The position numbers and the translations under genes are program-made. 64,000 bases of DNA from Petrosia ficiformis (Eukaryota; Porifera; Demospongiae; Haplosclerida; Petrosiidae): the NCBI GenBank assembly GCA_947044365.1, contig OX345651.1, forward strand, positions 4,202,926 to 4,266,925, read 5' to 3'. The first letter of the stretch is position 1; each line of letters starts with the position of its first letter. The notes beneath the pieces are model-generated. The model was not told where the DNA came from. It saw only the letters and a program-made list of their open reading frames with translations, and did not search any database. This document shows positions 21,869 to 33,800 of this stretch, piece after piece.

Positions 21869-24681
21869 TTAATTTACAGCTTCCTTGACAGTAACGGAAG
21901 ATAATTTTTTCTTTATAGACAAAGATGTAGGACGTGATTTGGGTATATCAATCCAGGACTCTTGTAAAAGCCTCACAAGGATTGATAAATGCTGTTGAAG
22001 AATCAAACATAAAGTAATGTAATTAACATTTACAATACACGACTTACATCATCTGTACTCCATTTAGGATGTATTGGTGGCCGTAAATGTCTTATGACCA
22101 CTACTTCGTGCATCTGCTCAACGGAGGGATCAGAGTCAACATATTGACTATAAGGTTCGGAATAAACATTTGAAGTACCTTAAAAAATGGAAAATAATTT
22201 TGTGTAAAACTTGTAATAAGAACATTTGTGACAAGAAAAGGGATCATACATTAAATAGCATTTTTGGTGAAATACTCATTTCACTACTACTCAGTCAGTC
22301 TATATGGGAAATTAACTAAATATAGTATACGGGAAATAAATATGGTATCCAGGAACTAAATATGGTATCCAGGAAATGATGTGTATCCAGGAACTAAATA
22401 TAGTATCCAGGAAATAAATGTGGTATCCAGGAACTAAATATAGTATCCAGGAAATAAATGTGGTATCCAGGAAATAAATGTGGTATCCAGGAACTAAGTG
22501 TGGTATCCAGGAAGAGTAACTACTACTCTACCTTGCTACCTAAATTAGTTGTGTTTGTACAAAATGGTTGAATAGCGAGACTGTCTTGTTAAAACTATAT
22601 TAATGACCAGGCAGGAGTGTGGAAACATTGAGCCAACTGCCAGACATTTTGACCTATTCTCTTCACTCTTGTCCTGCTCCCTATATACTTAGTACACAGT
22701 AAAGTACTAGATTTATCAGACAAATGTCCTGCATGACTGGCTGTTTCCACACCACTGCACATAGGGTGTTTGAAAATGGTATTGTATTTCTTTGAAATAG
22801 GGCTATACAATTACAATGTATATTCCTATACACATGACTTACCACAATTGAAGATCTCCCATAGCACAAGGGAAACGCTATAAACATCAGCACATTTATA
22901 TGATTCAAATTTATCAAAGTCCATGCTTTGCTCAAGAATTTCTGGAGGTAGATATCTGCGTGTACCGGATAACTTATTCATTGGAATATGGTCAACTCCA
23001 GTGTTATCTTGTCTAACTGCTAACCCCAAATCAGCAATGCAACATTGGTTATTAGACTTGACGAGTATATTTGTTGACTTGATATCTCTATGTGCTATCC
23101 CAGGTTTCAGATCATTGCCCGTGGTAACAGAAGAATGTAGATACTGCAATCCCTCCATTAGAGAAACTGAAAGACTGAATGCCACTGATGTCTTCAGCGA
23201 TGTTTTGGTTTCTAAATACTCTCGTAAATTGCCATTTGGATGGTACTCTAAAATTGTCCAAAGACTAAGAGAATTAGCTAAACAAAAGAAAGAGTAATTC
23301 ATTAATTAAGCTCCAAACACAAGCAGTGGTTAGAAGATGTGGTTTGGCACAGCAATATAGTAAAGGAAAACTGAATGCCACAGAGACTAAACTGTATGCT
23401 GCTCAAAATGCAACTAACTGGTCTGATACCTCTAGTACAGAAATATGGAGTTTCCTGGGTGTTGTTATTCTTATCAGAGTTTTTGATAAGTTTTGATGCT
23501 TCGGCCAAATTGGCTTTAAAACTTATCAAAAACTCTGATAAGAATAACAACACCCAGGAAACTCCATATTTCTGTACTAGAGGTATCAGACCAGTTAGTT
23601 GCATTTTGAGCAGCATAGAGTTTAGTCTCTGTGGCATGATACCAGTGACAATATAATCATAATTACCTATGCCATCTGGCCCAAAGAGAGTAGTGTGCTG
23701 TGCCAACTAAGAAGCTCTTTGGGCCAATGGTACACCATATGAGCTTATCAAAAACACTGATTCTTATCATTTTTAGGCAAAACTATCTGATATTTGAAAT
23801 ACTACATACACTTGGTCTTCTGTCAAAGCTCCAGCAGCTTGGTGGTTAAGATTTACGTAAGAGCACCAAGATCTTGGGTTCAAATGCCAGCTAGTATATG
23901 TGAAATTCCTTTGTATATATCAATAGCATGTGAGTAAAGAACTTACGATGTGATTTCTTCTCCGAACAAATGAATTTCAGTATGTTGTCGTGTGATAGCA
24001 TGTACGTCTTATAAATATCTACTTCTCTTATCCAAAATTCTTCTGATCTTGTCTCAAACTCTTTTACAGCAAAATATTTGTCACCCCACTTACCTAAAAA
24101 AAAGAATTTCTATTCATCATAGTACATAATAAACCATTCTATGGGGACAGCTCGTTTAGATACAAGTGTAAACTTCTATTAGACACTTAAATGTTTTAAT
24201 AATTATAATTAAACCTTTGAGAAATTAGTCATTATTGTATTAAAATTAATCAATAGTGTACGTCATACTATAACAACACTGGTATTACATTTTAAGTGGC
24301 TATATTGATGTGATGATGTGTACATGCAGTGTTCTGCCCACATTGGTCAGGAATAACCACCACTCAGCATGAATTAACCACCACTCAGATGAATTAACCA
24401 CCTCTCATATATAGGCTACTGAGACAGCATTAAAATATAAACTGATGTAGAATCCAACCACCACTCTAAATATCCTGGACAGAACACTGTACATGTATTA
24501 TAATTATGGAGCACAAGTAACCATAATGCACTGTATATCTCTAGTCGTGCACTATAATTAACTATTAAGTAATTAAGTATATGTATACAAGACATATACA
24601 CGAGGTAAACATAAATGCAACATAATAAGTGTCTATATACATGATGTAAACACAATATTATAATATACATATGATATCTGA

Positions 24682-24717
<36 letters not shown>

Positions 24718-27700
24718 CAGACACCTGAGACAATGGAAAAATGAAAAATGAGAGTTGCCTCAGGTGGGTGTACATGATAAAAGGTCTCATTTATATCTTA
24801 CATGTAGGTAGCCCTGGGCTATGTATATATATATATATATATATACATAGTATCTCTTATTAGGTGGCCCTGGGCAAAGTTTATATATATAATTATATAT
24901 ATTTATATAGTATATTTTATTAGGTGGCCCTTGGCTAAGACTATATCCAGGTGGTCTCTTAGGCTTGTTTTAAAGTTCTTTGAAGGCTAAGTACAATTCA
25001 TAATAAAAAGGAGTTTATTATTTTCCCCTCTTCAATAACAATAGGAATCCTATTAAAACATCCTATTAAAACATCCCATTACAAATTTCTGGGGACCACA
25101 CATATATAGGTAAATAGTTAGGGGCCACTCTGGCCACTTAACAATCATTGAAATTAATTACTAGTTTATCTAGTATGTTTCACCAGGCAAAAGCTTGTAA
25201 TTGTACTTACCTGGCTTGATCATAATTTTAAATTCTAATCTATACGTTGCACTTTACTTAAAAGCACTTGGTTAAAGCACTTGTACTTAATTGTGCTGTT
25301 AAAAGTCTGCTTAGCATTCACTAACAATAAAAGTCACCACACAGTACAGTAATTGCTCTGTAGTTTCATTTCACACTACAGTAGTTCAACAGTAGTTTTA
25401 ACAGTAATTGGTACTTCTCAATTGAACACCACAATAGTGAGTCAACAGTAATTACTGTACTATACTGTACTATACAGAACTAAGGTAATTACTGTTACTG
25501 TATGGTGACATTTTATTGACATATACTGTAGTTCTGTTTTGAGTTTAACTACACTATAACAAACAGTTTACAATCTACTTGGTTTGAATAGCATACTTAG
25601 AATTATTAATAGCAGCTGGTACTTAATATATATGTAAACAAGAGTTATTTTACATGTACTTACTTCTCGGCAAATATATATATACTCTTGTGGTAATTAT
25701 GAGTATAATATAGTTATGTATGTATAAGTTAATGTTTAAAGTGTACCAATTAATAATTATATATAACTATATTCACATTTTAAATAATCTGATATTACTA
25801 CAAACCACTTGGTATAAGTAGAGGAAGTTCAAAGAGTCAAAGTTCTATCAGCTCTCCTCCATTGCTTTATGAATACACTTAATAGGCAGATTACAAGAAT
25901 ATTGCTTAAATTGATACATCATAAATATATAAACAGTGAGCGATAATTTGATTTATATACATACCTAGATAAACAGATCCAAAACGTCCTTTTCCTACAA
26001 GAACAGTAAGTTGGATATCGTCAGCTAAAGTACGTTCATGAAGTAAACGATTCTCGGTGACAGCACTGCTACTGCAGAGCTCGTCTTTAGGAATATCTTC
26101 ATACTCTGTTTGAGGTTTATCGTAACCTTCGTTCGATACAACAGACTTTGGTCTTCCATATTTATACCGTACAAATCCAATAGTAACTATTAACATTATC
26201 GTGACTATGAGTGGTAGAATTACTATTCCAGCTGTGATGACTATGATATACTGAAAATGGTTGTTAGCTGAATTGCTATTATTATTAGGAGTTTCTTCAT
26301 TCGGTGATGAATATGAATACGAGGCAGTTTCTATGGTAAGAAAAAAAATTCACACAATAATATTTTTTATGCATTCATGATAAACACAGTATACTATGCA
26401 AGGAAATGAGAAAACTATAGTATACAGTATATGTCAATAAAAAGTCACCATACAGTACAGTAATTACTGAGTAGTTTCATTTCCACACTACAGTAGTTTT
26501 AGCAGTAATTACAGTACATGTCAATTCAACACCACAGTAGTGAGACAGTAATTACTATACTATACTGACAGTAGAACTAAGGTAATTACTGTTACTGTAT
26601 GGTGACATTTTATTGACATATAGTGTAGTTCAATGATGTTGAGTTTAAGTGGTATATCGTAAATACAATACACAATAAAGCAACAGTCACATAATTACAT
26701 GTATGACGGCGTACCCGAGATAGTAGTGGTCACATCAGAATATGAGGTAGAATTTGGAATGACTTTGGTGCTATTATCTGTACACCCCAAAAGCTCTTCT
26801 AACAGCAAATAGTTCTTCATAGACAGACGTGAGTATACTTCGTCTGGTGGACATTTGTTACAACTTCCATTGTTACTTCTACAGCAATATCTAGTTAAAT
26901 TTCCGTTATGATAAATCCCATCTTGAATAATACAACTGTCATGGATGTCATCCTCAGGCACATGCTGACATTTTCGATCAAAATAAAATGTTCCATTAAC
27001 AAAATTAAATTCCAGTAAACAGTAATCATTCTGGTTCACTAGCAGGCATGTGTTGTTACCCTTGTCTGAGTAACATTGATCAGCACCATAGACTGTGAAA
27101 GGAGAAATTATATCATATGAACTGGATTGACTGAATTAAAGATAATCATTACTTTACAAAAGTCCTTTACACATTTTATTACTAATTATTACAGCTCATA
27201 GGGCTATCCCTATGATTAGAGATTTAGCTTTCAGAGTACACAGAAAGATGGAGACTCTAGTTATGATGTTTGTTACTGAATTCCCAAGTATGTAGCTGAC
27301 AATCCTGAGTGCATCATATAGTTGTAACTAACAGTGAATGAAATTATAAGACAATAATTGTAGTAATACCTCGTAGTGCAAGTAAGGAAATAATTACAGA
27401 GTTATGAGCAATAGTTAACCTCGCTCGTGTAGGCAGAGCGGGTAAGTGTCTTGATAAATATATATCCCTCACCCCCTCCCCCCCCCCCCCCCCCCCCCCA
27501 GAGGAACAGTGTGGTCGTCATGATCGATTGTCACATTCCCAGCCTCTTATAGACACAGCACTACAAAATCCAAAAGGTGTTAACCACAAGACTTTTGCGT
27601 ACCACAGTTAACTAGAAAATGCCATCATGATTAATACAACTTCCCACTACAAAGTTTGATTATTGCTGACACAGGAAGATTACTTAAGTTGTAACCAGAA

Positions 27701-30082
27701 AAGCATGATGAAATCACAAATACATAATTCAATTACTATAACAATATTCATTGAAGACTAATGACTACAGAAGAGTAACCAACCAGTCAATACTTTCCAT
27801 AAAATTCGATATTATAACGTATTCATATTTAACATACTAAACCTATATTGGTAACAGTAAACATCACAGTTATGACAACAGCTGTTGTAGCAGCATCAGG
27901 AGGAGCTTACATACCACAAAATTACAAACTGCCACTTCAGCATAATTTATGTATTAGCCTTTTGTAGTTTTAGTTAACTACTTTTACTAATACAAGTTAA
28001 TAATGAGAATAAAATTATAAGACATCTTTGAGTCACCAAATATTTAGCAGTTTTAAATGACAATTTGCACAATTCATTAGTTCTTAAACTTCAAAGGCAC
28101 TTGTCAAATCGTTGGCTATTTGAAGATTGAGGCCACTTCCTGCATTCTCTGATATGAATACATTGGCTTGATAAAACAATATGATCATTACTTTTAGCTA
28201 CTAAGGTATCATGGCTGTCAATTTTTGGATTCTGTAGTGCAAGTTTTAGAAGTACTGTACAGTATAGATCTACTGACATGCTATAACTATAAATAAAAAA
28301 AGAACGGGAAGGATAAATGAAATAGATGTTGGTCCCTTCCAAACTAAAGTTATGAACATTTTTCTGACATCGAGGTGAACATGAATGATCATACTATGTC
28401 CCGTTTTTAGCTGGAGGGGCTAGAATATTGTAGTAAAGTAGACCGGGTCATTCAATGTAATAGGCATACAAATACAGATGGATATCAACATAATATTATA
28501 GTAACGTTGAGTTGAAACTAAGCTCATTATAGATTCATAGTTTTAAATTTGCCAGTGTGCACATGCCTTATTTGCTTGTTTCCACGGCAATTTTTCATGA
28601 ATTTGTAATGAGCTTACTTTCAAAAAATGCTACACATATCTTCACATAATTCATCTCAAAGCAAACATTAAACAATTTTGATGGCAAGAAGCCAAAGAGG
28701 AAGGATAGTGAAAAGCTTGGCCAAGCCATAACTTCTACTCACCAGTACTCTAAACCTAATCTATAGTGAACAGATAATCTCCAACATGAATTATAATATC
28801 AAAGACATTTTAACTAATTATTTCAGTACAGGATGAACAAATTTGTAATTGAATACATTGAAGTTTTAAGGTTTGTGGAAAGCACAAGCAGTTGAAGCCA
28901 AAGGAAATGTAAATCTGATGATATATCATATTACACTACAAAGGAGACCAGTTGTTAACAGTTGTAGATACATAGCATTCCTAGAAGGAAAGTTTATCAA
29001 TATTTTAATTTTATCAGACAAGGAGGAGTAGTGTTTCAAAATAAACTAAAGCATTGTTTTGCATTTCTTGTCCAAAAGTATGTGTATACGTAAAGTATGT
29101 GTGTATGTACATGAATGTGTGTGTGTGTGTATTGTTCTTTTGGTATGCGAGTATATAAAATGTTTTGTTAAGTTAACAATTTATCGTTCTAAAGTACATT
29201 TCAAATTTATAAATTCATTTGATAGCTGCCAATTTTTCTCCCAAACTTCCTTTTACAATTCACAGAATTTATAAAATAATATGTCAGTAACAGTACTAAA
29301 GTTTATACATTACAACAGTACAATGTTGCTTGACACCATAGTAAACAGTGTGACACAAGACAGTGAGTCTAGAACTCAAAAAAACACAATTGGAATATTT
29401 TCACTTCATCAGTTTAAAACTTCACATAACAAGGGGAGGGTAGCATACTAGGGAAAGGGTTTCCACCTTTCTTGCAAACATAACCAGTTTCATAACAAAG
29501 GGAGGGTACATACTTGAAAAGGTTTTCCCCCTTCTGCCCACCTTTCTTCACCAGTTTCATATAACAAGGGAAGGGGTAACATTCTGGTTTCCCCCTCCTG
29601 TCCACTTTCCTCACACTAAGACAGAATGTCTATACACGCAGGCACCACAGTACAGTATTTTCCATGTCAAGAGTCTTACATCTCTGTACTTCAAATTATA
29701 TGAATATCATTAGAAACAATGTTTTACATTCCTTTAGTCTACTCAAGCTAACTGCACGCTCATAACTCATAACAACAGCTGGTAGATATAGTGGTAACAT
29801 TTTTATCAACGTAAATACAAAGGTACTATTTTGTAACATGTTATGTAGCATGTGATTAAAATATATAATTTTGTTTGGTGGGGATAGTGACTGCTAACTA
29901 CATACAAACACTATTAGCAGCTTATGTTATTATTATCTACCACAAGCTAAACCAAATGAACAAGATCTTGTTTGACAACCAACCTATAATCACAATACTA
30001 TCATACATATAATTATATATATACACTCACCTAAATAATTTAAATGTAATAGTATCAATACTTGTTTGAGTTGTTTCTGCAT
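21869..30082 (-). CDS. TGF-beta family receptor serine/threonine kinase, type I-like, complete
   Basis: Seven exons read on the minus strand: 30082-30031, 27092-26715, 26330-25965, 24093-23947, 23277-22843, 22178-22048, 21991-21869. They total 1,632 nt, 543 aa plus stop, with every splice phase consistent. Residues 1-20 are a signal peptide (MQKQLKQVLILLHLNYL). Residues 23-125 are a Cys-rich activin-receptor ectodomain with the diagnostic CC...CN end (RYCCRSNNGSCNK). A membrane helix spans about 171-197. The kinase has GKGRFGSV (256-263), Lys276 in FAVKEF, HRDIKSTN (Asp379), ADLGLAV (Asp397), GTRRYLPPEILE and a C-lobe ending RPTSLSIKKKLS. DLG in place of DFG and FESYKCADVY favour type I over type II. 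The expected GS box (TTSGSGSG) is replaced by CSSSAVTEN just before RTLADDI. Catalytic residues are intact, so it should signal through Smads, but its activation step may differ. It is head to head with the giant-protein gene. Confidence 0.93.
22318..22515. repeat. 20-bp tandem repeat in a receptor-kinase intron
   Basis: About ten units of gaaataaatgtggtatccag or the variant gaactaaatatagtatccag, in register every 20 bp with one interruption near 22376. It lies in the intron 22179-22842. Confidence 0.88.
22613..22761. repeat. Dispersed repeat, second copy of the 13738-13915 block
   Basis: It shares aggagtgtggaaacattgag, caactgccagacat, ctcttgtcctgctccc and actggctgtttccacaccac with the CCDC91 intron element, in the same order and strand. 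Confidence 0.8.
23375..23637. mobile_element. Near-perfect 120-bp inverted repeat (hairpin)
   Basis: The arms 23375-23494 and 23518-23637 are reverse complements at 119 of 120 positions by my reading. They are separated by a 23-nt spacer. The whole 263-nt unit would fold into one long hairpin and lies in the intron between kinase exons 4 and 5. The arms keep frames open on both strands, which gives misleading pseudo-proteins. The downstream block 23641-23757 matches the CCDC91 intron element inverted, so this belongs to the same fold-back family. Confidence 0.93.
23641..23757 (-). repeat. Inverted copy of the 13452-13570 repeat block
   Basis: The blocks gtgacaatataatcataatt, ccatctggcccaaagagag, agctctttgggccaatggt and catatgagcttatcaaaaac are reverse complements of the CCDC91 intron element, in mirrored order. 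Confidence 0.82.
24327..24433 (-). repeat. Inverted copy of the 10977-11103 dispersed repeat
   Basis: Reading the minus strand gives the same order as the CCDC91 intron copy: the ctgtctcagtagcc block, then gagaggtggttaattcat, then gagtggtggttattcctgac. Confidence 0.75.
24679..24717. repeat. (GAAA)n microsatellite
   Basis: About nine uninterrupted gaaa units. Confidence 0.92.
25323..25524. mobile_element. MITE copy, same family as 26427-26622
   Basis: The ends aataaaagtcaccacacagt and actgtatggtgacattttat form long terminal inverted repeats. The interior shares cactacagtagtt, caccacaatagtgag and gaactaaggtaatta with the other copies. An internal duplication of the acagtagttt segment distinguishes it. 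Confidence 0.82.
26427..26622. mobile_element. Intact MITE with ~40-bp terminal inverted repeats
   Basis: The left end starts tatatgtcaataaaaagtca and the right end is the reverse complement with about two differences (tgacattttattgacata). The terminal bases are flanked by ta. The element is about 196 bp, has no coding capacity and sits in the receptor-kinase intron 26331-26714. Confidence 0.85.
27474..27500. repeat. Poly-C / poly-G tract
   Basis: A run of about 20 consecutive C follows accccctc. It is unusual in this AT-rich region and could form G-quadruplex or i-motif structures. Its length is likely unreliable in assemblies. Confidence 0.9.
29424..29625. repeat. About 67-bp imperfect triplication
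   Basis: Three units begin cataacaaggggagggta or variants at about 29424, 29490 and 29555. Each is followed by a tttccaccttt/ttttccccctt-type pyrimidine run. Confidence 0.75.
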
Positions 30083-30777
30083 CTAAATAGAGAAGAGAAT
30101 TATAAAGAAGTTATATAATATATATATATACATAATTATATATATTATATATATATATCTAATTGCAATTACTAAAATTATTAAGATTGTAAGGTGTTTG
30201 TATATAGAGCTCAGTCTGTGACACGTTAGGTTGCTGGTTCATTACAAGAAAGCGATCTATATCTATAACACAAATATTACACAATCTATAATTATACATT
30301 ACGAGATTACCTTGTACATAAAAAATAATGAAATACAATAATTTTACTAACCTCTGTACAAGAGACTCAGTGAATTTAAATACTGCGACAGAGAATGAAG
30401 TCAAGTGGGCGTTTCTTTGATTATAATAATTCACATTGTGGTTAATAGACCTTGTCCACTTAAAATAGTTGCGAAATTCTATAGATCTTCATAACTATAA
30501 TAATTAATTAATTATTAATATTTAGATTGTATGTTTGTGTATTGTTGTTTACTTTATCACACGTGGTTCTAATATGATATTCTATATGATATAATACGGT
30601 ATGGGGGCCATTGTTTGTCCTCTTATTTACCAGTTACCATGGATACAATACTATTCATATTGGACCACCCGCCATTGTAGTTCACCCTTTTCGAGTTGCA
30701 AGCTACTTCTTCATCTTATTTTGTTGACATAAGATGATAATTGATCTTTAACATCCTCAAGACTGTGTACCACAAGA
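30083..30777. promoter_or_regulatory. Divergent promoter region between receptor kinase and giant-protein gene
   Basis: The two start codons face away from each other across 695 bp, so both promoters must lie here or in upstream untranslated exons. TA-rich palindromic tracts lie at 30116-30160. No TATA or initiator assignment is made. A Leu/Phe/Asn-rich open frame on the minus strand (30159-30434) is not supported as a gene. Confidence 0.55.
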
Positions 30778-30844
30778 ATGGGTTTTTGTATGGGTTTGCT
30801 GTGTCTAGCACTACTCATCTTTATACCTGCTGTTGCAGGACAAA
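30778..30844 (+). other. Signal-peptide exon of the giant protein
   Basis: Twenty-two codons plus one base. The Met is followed by a Leu/Ile/Ala-rich core (GLLCLALLIFIPAVA) and small residues A-V-A-G before Gln, a good signal-peptidase site. There is no better upstream Met in frame nearby. The donor gtgagc follows directly. Confidence 0.9.
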
Positions 30845-30848
30845 GTGA

Positions 30849-30890
<42 letters not shown>

Positions 30891-33800
30891 CGTATAAATT
30901 ATATTTGTTTTGACAGTTTTTTTGCAAATATAGATAATATATATAATATATATATACATATGAAGCTATTTTAGTTTGTAGAATATTACTGATGCTTACA
31001 ATATACTTTCCATTCTTTATATAGATTGTTTGAACACCTGGTCTTTTGATCTCAATGAAGGCAGCCTAGTTCTCACAACGACTGGCATCCCACCATTGGA
31101 TTATGATGAACTAGATTGTTCTAAATTCACCTTTGTAAATGAGACATCAGAAAGTGCTGCTGGTATTCGTACACTAACTGAGTGTGGAGAGGTATCCAAT
31201 CCAAGTCCAGGTATAATTAAAATATATCTTATAACTGCAGATGTAAATGCTATAAAACTAGAGGAATATCTTGCTACTAGGTCAGCTAATACATATTTGA
31301 AAATTGCCAGCGGTAATAAAGTCATTGATGCAACTGATAATGAACTTCAAATATGTGACCCTGATCCAGCACAAGTTTCTGATTTCATACAAGATGAAAC
31401 CTCTCCAGCAGTTGCGGAGAATGGTTTTCTTAGTTTTGACTTAGACTCTGGAGACTTTAATGTTCTGTTCACGGAGCCTATCAATGTAAGCAGCATTCAG
31501 TTGCCAGCTACACTCTATTTTGAACATTTTGCGGATGTGAGTGACAAATTAGACATATTTGAAGTGCAAGAAAGCGTATGTCCATCTTTATCATGTAAAA
31601 ATAATATCTCTGTGAGTTTTTCATTAAGTAGTAGCGATCTTAATCGCCTCAAATTGAATGATCGTGTTTGCACTTCTGCTGCTAACTGCTGGCTAACCAT
31701 CAATGGTACATTTATTTCAGATATGGCAGGTAATCCTGTCAATCTCTTGCCAGATGGCGTGCGTACAGACATGCGATATGCTTTGTCATTTACTGATGAC
31801 ACGTCCAGCCCTGTTCTTGATTCTTATGACCTGGATATGTCAAACTTCATCCTTACCTTGACTTTTAATGAACCAGTTGATGTATCCACCTTCAACTTCT
31901 TTGGAATAACTTTTCAAAGTGCTGAATCTGTTAGTGTTACAGATACATCAGCATATTACACACTTACGGGAGGTGATGTCCTGTCTGACAGTGGGACAAA
32001 AATAGAGATAAAACTCTCCGATGAAGATGTAGTTGCAATTCAGTCAAGGCCAGATGTAGCAACTGAAACTGCTAATACTTACCTCTCTCTTACATCGGAT
32101 GTAGTTGTTGACCTTGCTTACCTGCAGAATCAAAATGAGCCAATTTCCATGAGCTCAGCACGTCATGTTACAAACTTTGTTGAAGATTTAGCACCTCCGG
32201 AAATAAATGCTTTCACTCTTGATCTTGATGCAAACACTGTGTCTTTAACCTTCTCTGAAGCTATTTTAGTTGACTCGCTAGACTTAATGAAGCTCCAGAT
32301 TGTTTCATCAAAAGATGGTGTTATAATTAGAGAGCTTAACGGTGGATTAATTCATCCTATACCTTTTGCAGCAGCTTCTTCCATCACTTTTACGCTACTG
32401 CAGGATGACTTGACATTTTTGGAAGTAACTGACACAATTGCTACAAATATTTCTACCACTTACATTACAGCCTTACCTAATCTTGCTATGGACACTAATG
32501 GGGTAGGTAGCAATGCAATAGCACTGGCTAATGCTATTAATGTGGATGACTTTATTCTAGATGAATCTTCTCCAGAGGTGATAGAGTTCTCTCTTGATTT
32601 GGACAGTGGTGAAATGGAGTTATATTTCAATGATGCTGTGGATTCTTCCAGCTTTGATGTTGGTGCAATAACTCTTCAGAATGAATCATTTCGTCAACCT
32701 CTTCAATGGCATACATTCAGCTCTCTATCTTCTAATAACTCTCTTGATGACGGTTTCTGTGTTGTTGTGTGGCTAGGTGAAGATGATTTAAATCGTGTCA
32801 AACAGATTCGTTCTCTTGCTACCTCTGAGGCGAATACATACTTGACTGTTACTGCTATGGTTGTTGATGATCCATTCGGAGAAGATGCAGTTGCTATAAC
32901 AGATGGGAAGGCTATACAGGTGAGTAACTTTACTAATGATGAGACTCCACCTGTGCTTAATTCATGGAGCTTTGATGTTGATAGTGGCCAATTTATCCTC
33001 ACCTTTTCCGAAACTGTTGATATACTCACCTTTCAAGCTTCAGAGGTCACTATCCTAAATGAAGTAAATGGTGACTCGTACACACTTACGGGTTCTACAT
33101 CTCTCGTACCTTCTGATGCAGCTGATATTTTTGCCATTGAATTAAACAGAGTAGATCTAAACTACATCAAAGCACATGATGGTCTTGGTACGGCTGCAGA
33201 AAATTCTCATCTCTCAATTACTGAGGATTGCATTGTGGACATGAACACTAATCCAGTAGTAGCAATTACAAAAGGCAATCCACTTCCTGTTAACTCTTAT
33301 ATCTTTGACACATCAAACCCAATTCTGGAGGAGTTTGATCTTGATATGAATACAGCCATTTTAACTCTAACATTTGACGAAACTGTAGAGACTTCTACTT
33401 TCGATGTCACCGGGATTACATTGGTGAATACAGGTGCTGCATATACGTACTCGTACACCTTAGTTTCAAGCTCTAGATCAGCTACTGATAGTTCTGTGAT
33501 AGAAATAACTTTATCACAAAATGATCTGAATAATATTAACGCAATAAGTGGTCTTGCAACTTCCAAGAGCAATACATACCTTATTGCTGGTGTAAACACT
33601 GCAGAAGACAAAGTAGGACTATCCTTGACAGAGATCACAGCAGACTCTGCTCTATGGGTGAGTAACTATACTCGTGATAACATTGCACCTCAACTAGACA
33701 GTTTTGTACTTAACATGACCTCTGGAATTCTTCAACTAACTTTCACAGAGACAGTTCAGTTTTCCTCGTTTGATCCGACTCAGGTTACTATAAAGAATAT

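Larger units (their letters stand above)
24094..25964 (-). other. Intron 3 of the receptor kinase
   Basis: It holds the dispersed repeat 24327-24433, a GAAA microsatellite (24679-24717), a duplicated taggtggccctgggc-type segment around TA tracts (24806-24945) and a MITE copy (about 25323-25524). The remainder is AT-rich and unremarkable. Confidence 0.6.
27093..30030 (-). other. First intron of the receptor kinase
   Basis: It separates the signal-peptide exon from the ectodomain exon. It contains a poly-C tract (27474-27500) beside an inverted gctcgtgtaggcagagcg segment, and a ~67-bp triplicated repeat (29424-29625). The open frame at 28091-28342 has no recognised domain. The remaining ~2 kb shows nothing I can name. 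Confidence 0.65.

Noticed and set aside
22923..23297. Plus-strand 124-codon frame opposite the kinase
   Set aside because: It is antisense to the kinase exon 22843-23277, whose HRD, DLG and substrate-loop motifs are on the minus strand.
23302..23706. Open frames of 93-134 codons on both strands
   Set aside because: They are mirror translations of the near-perfect inverted repeat, so the similar peptides on both strands are a symmetry artefact.
21869..30082. Classification of the receptor kinase as type II TGF-beta receptor
   Set aside because: The juxtamembrane segment lacks a GS box, which would fit type II, but DLGLAV, the FESYKCADVY region and RTLADDI before the glycine loop fit type I better. 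This is left open in the findings.
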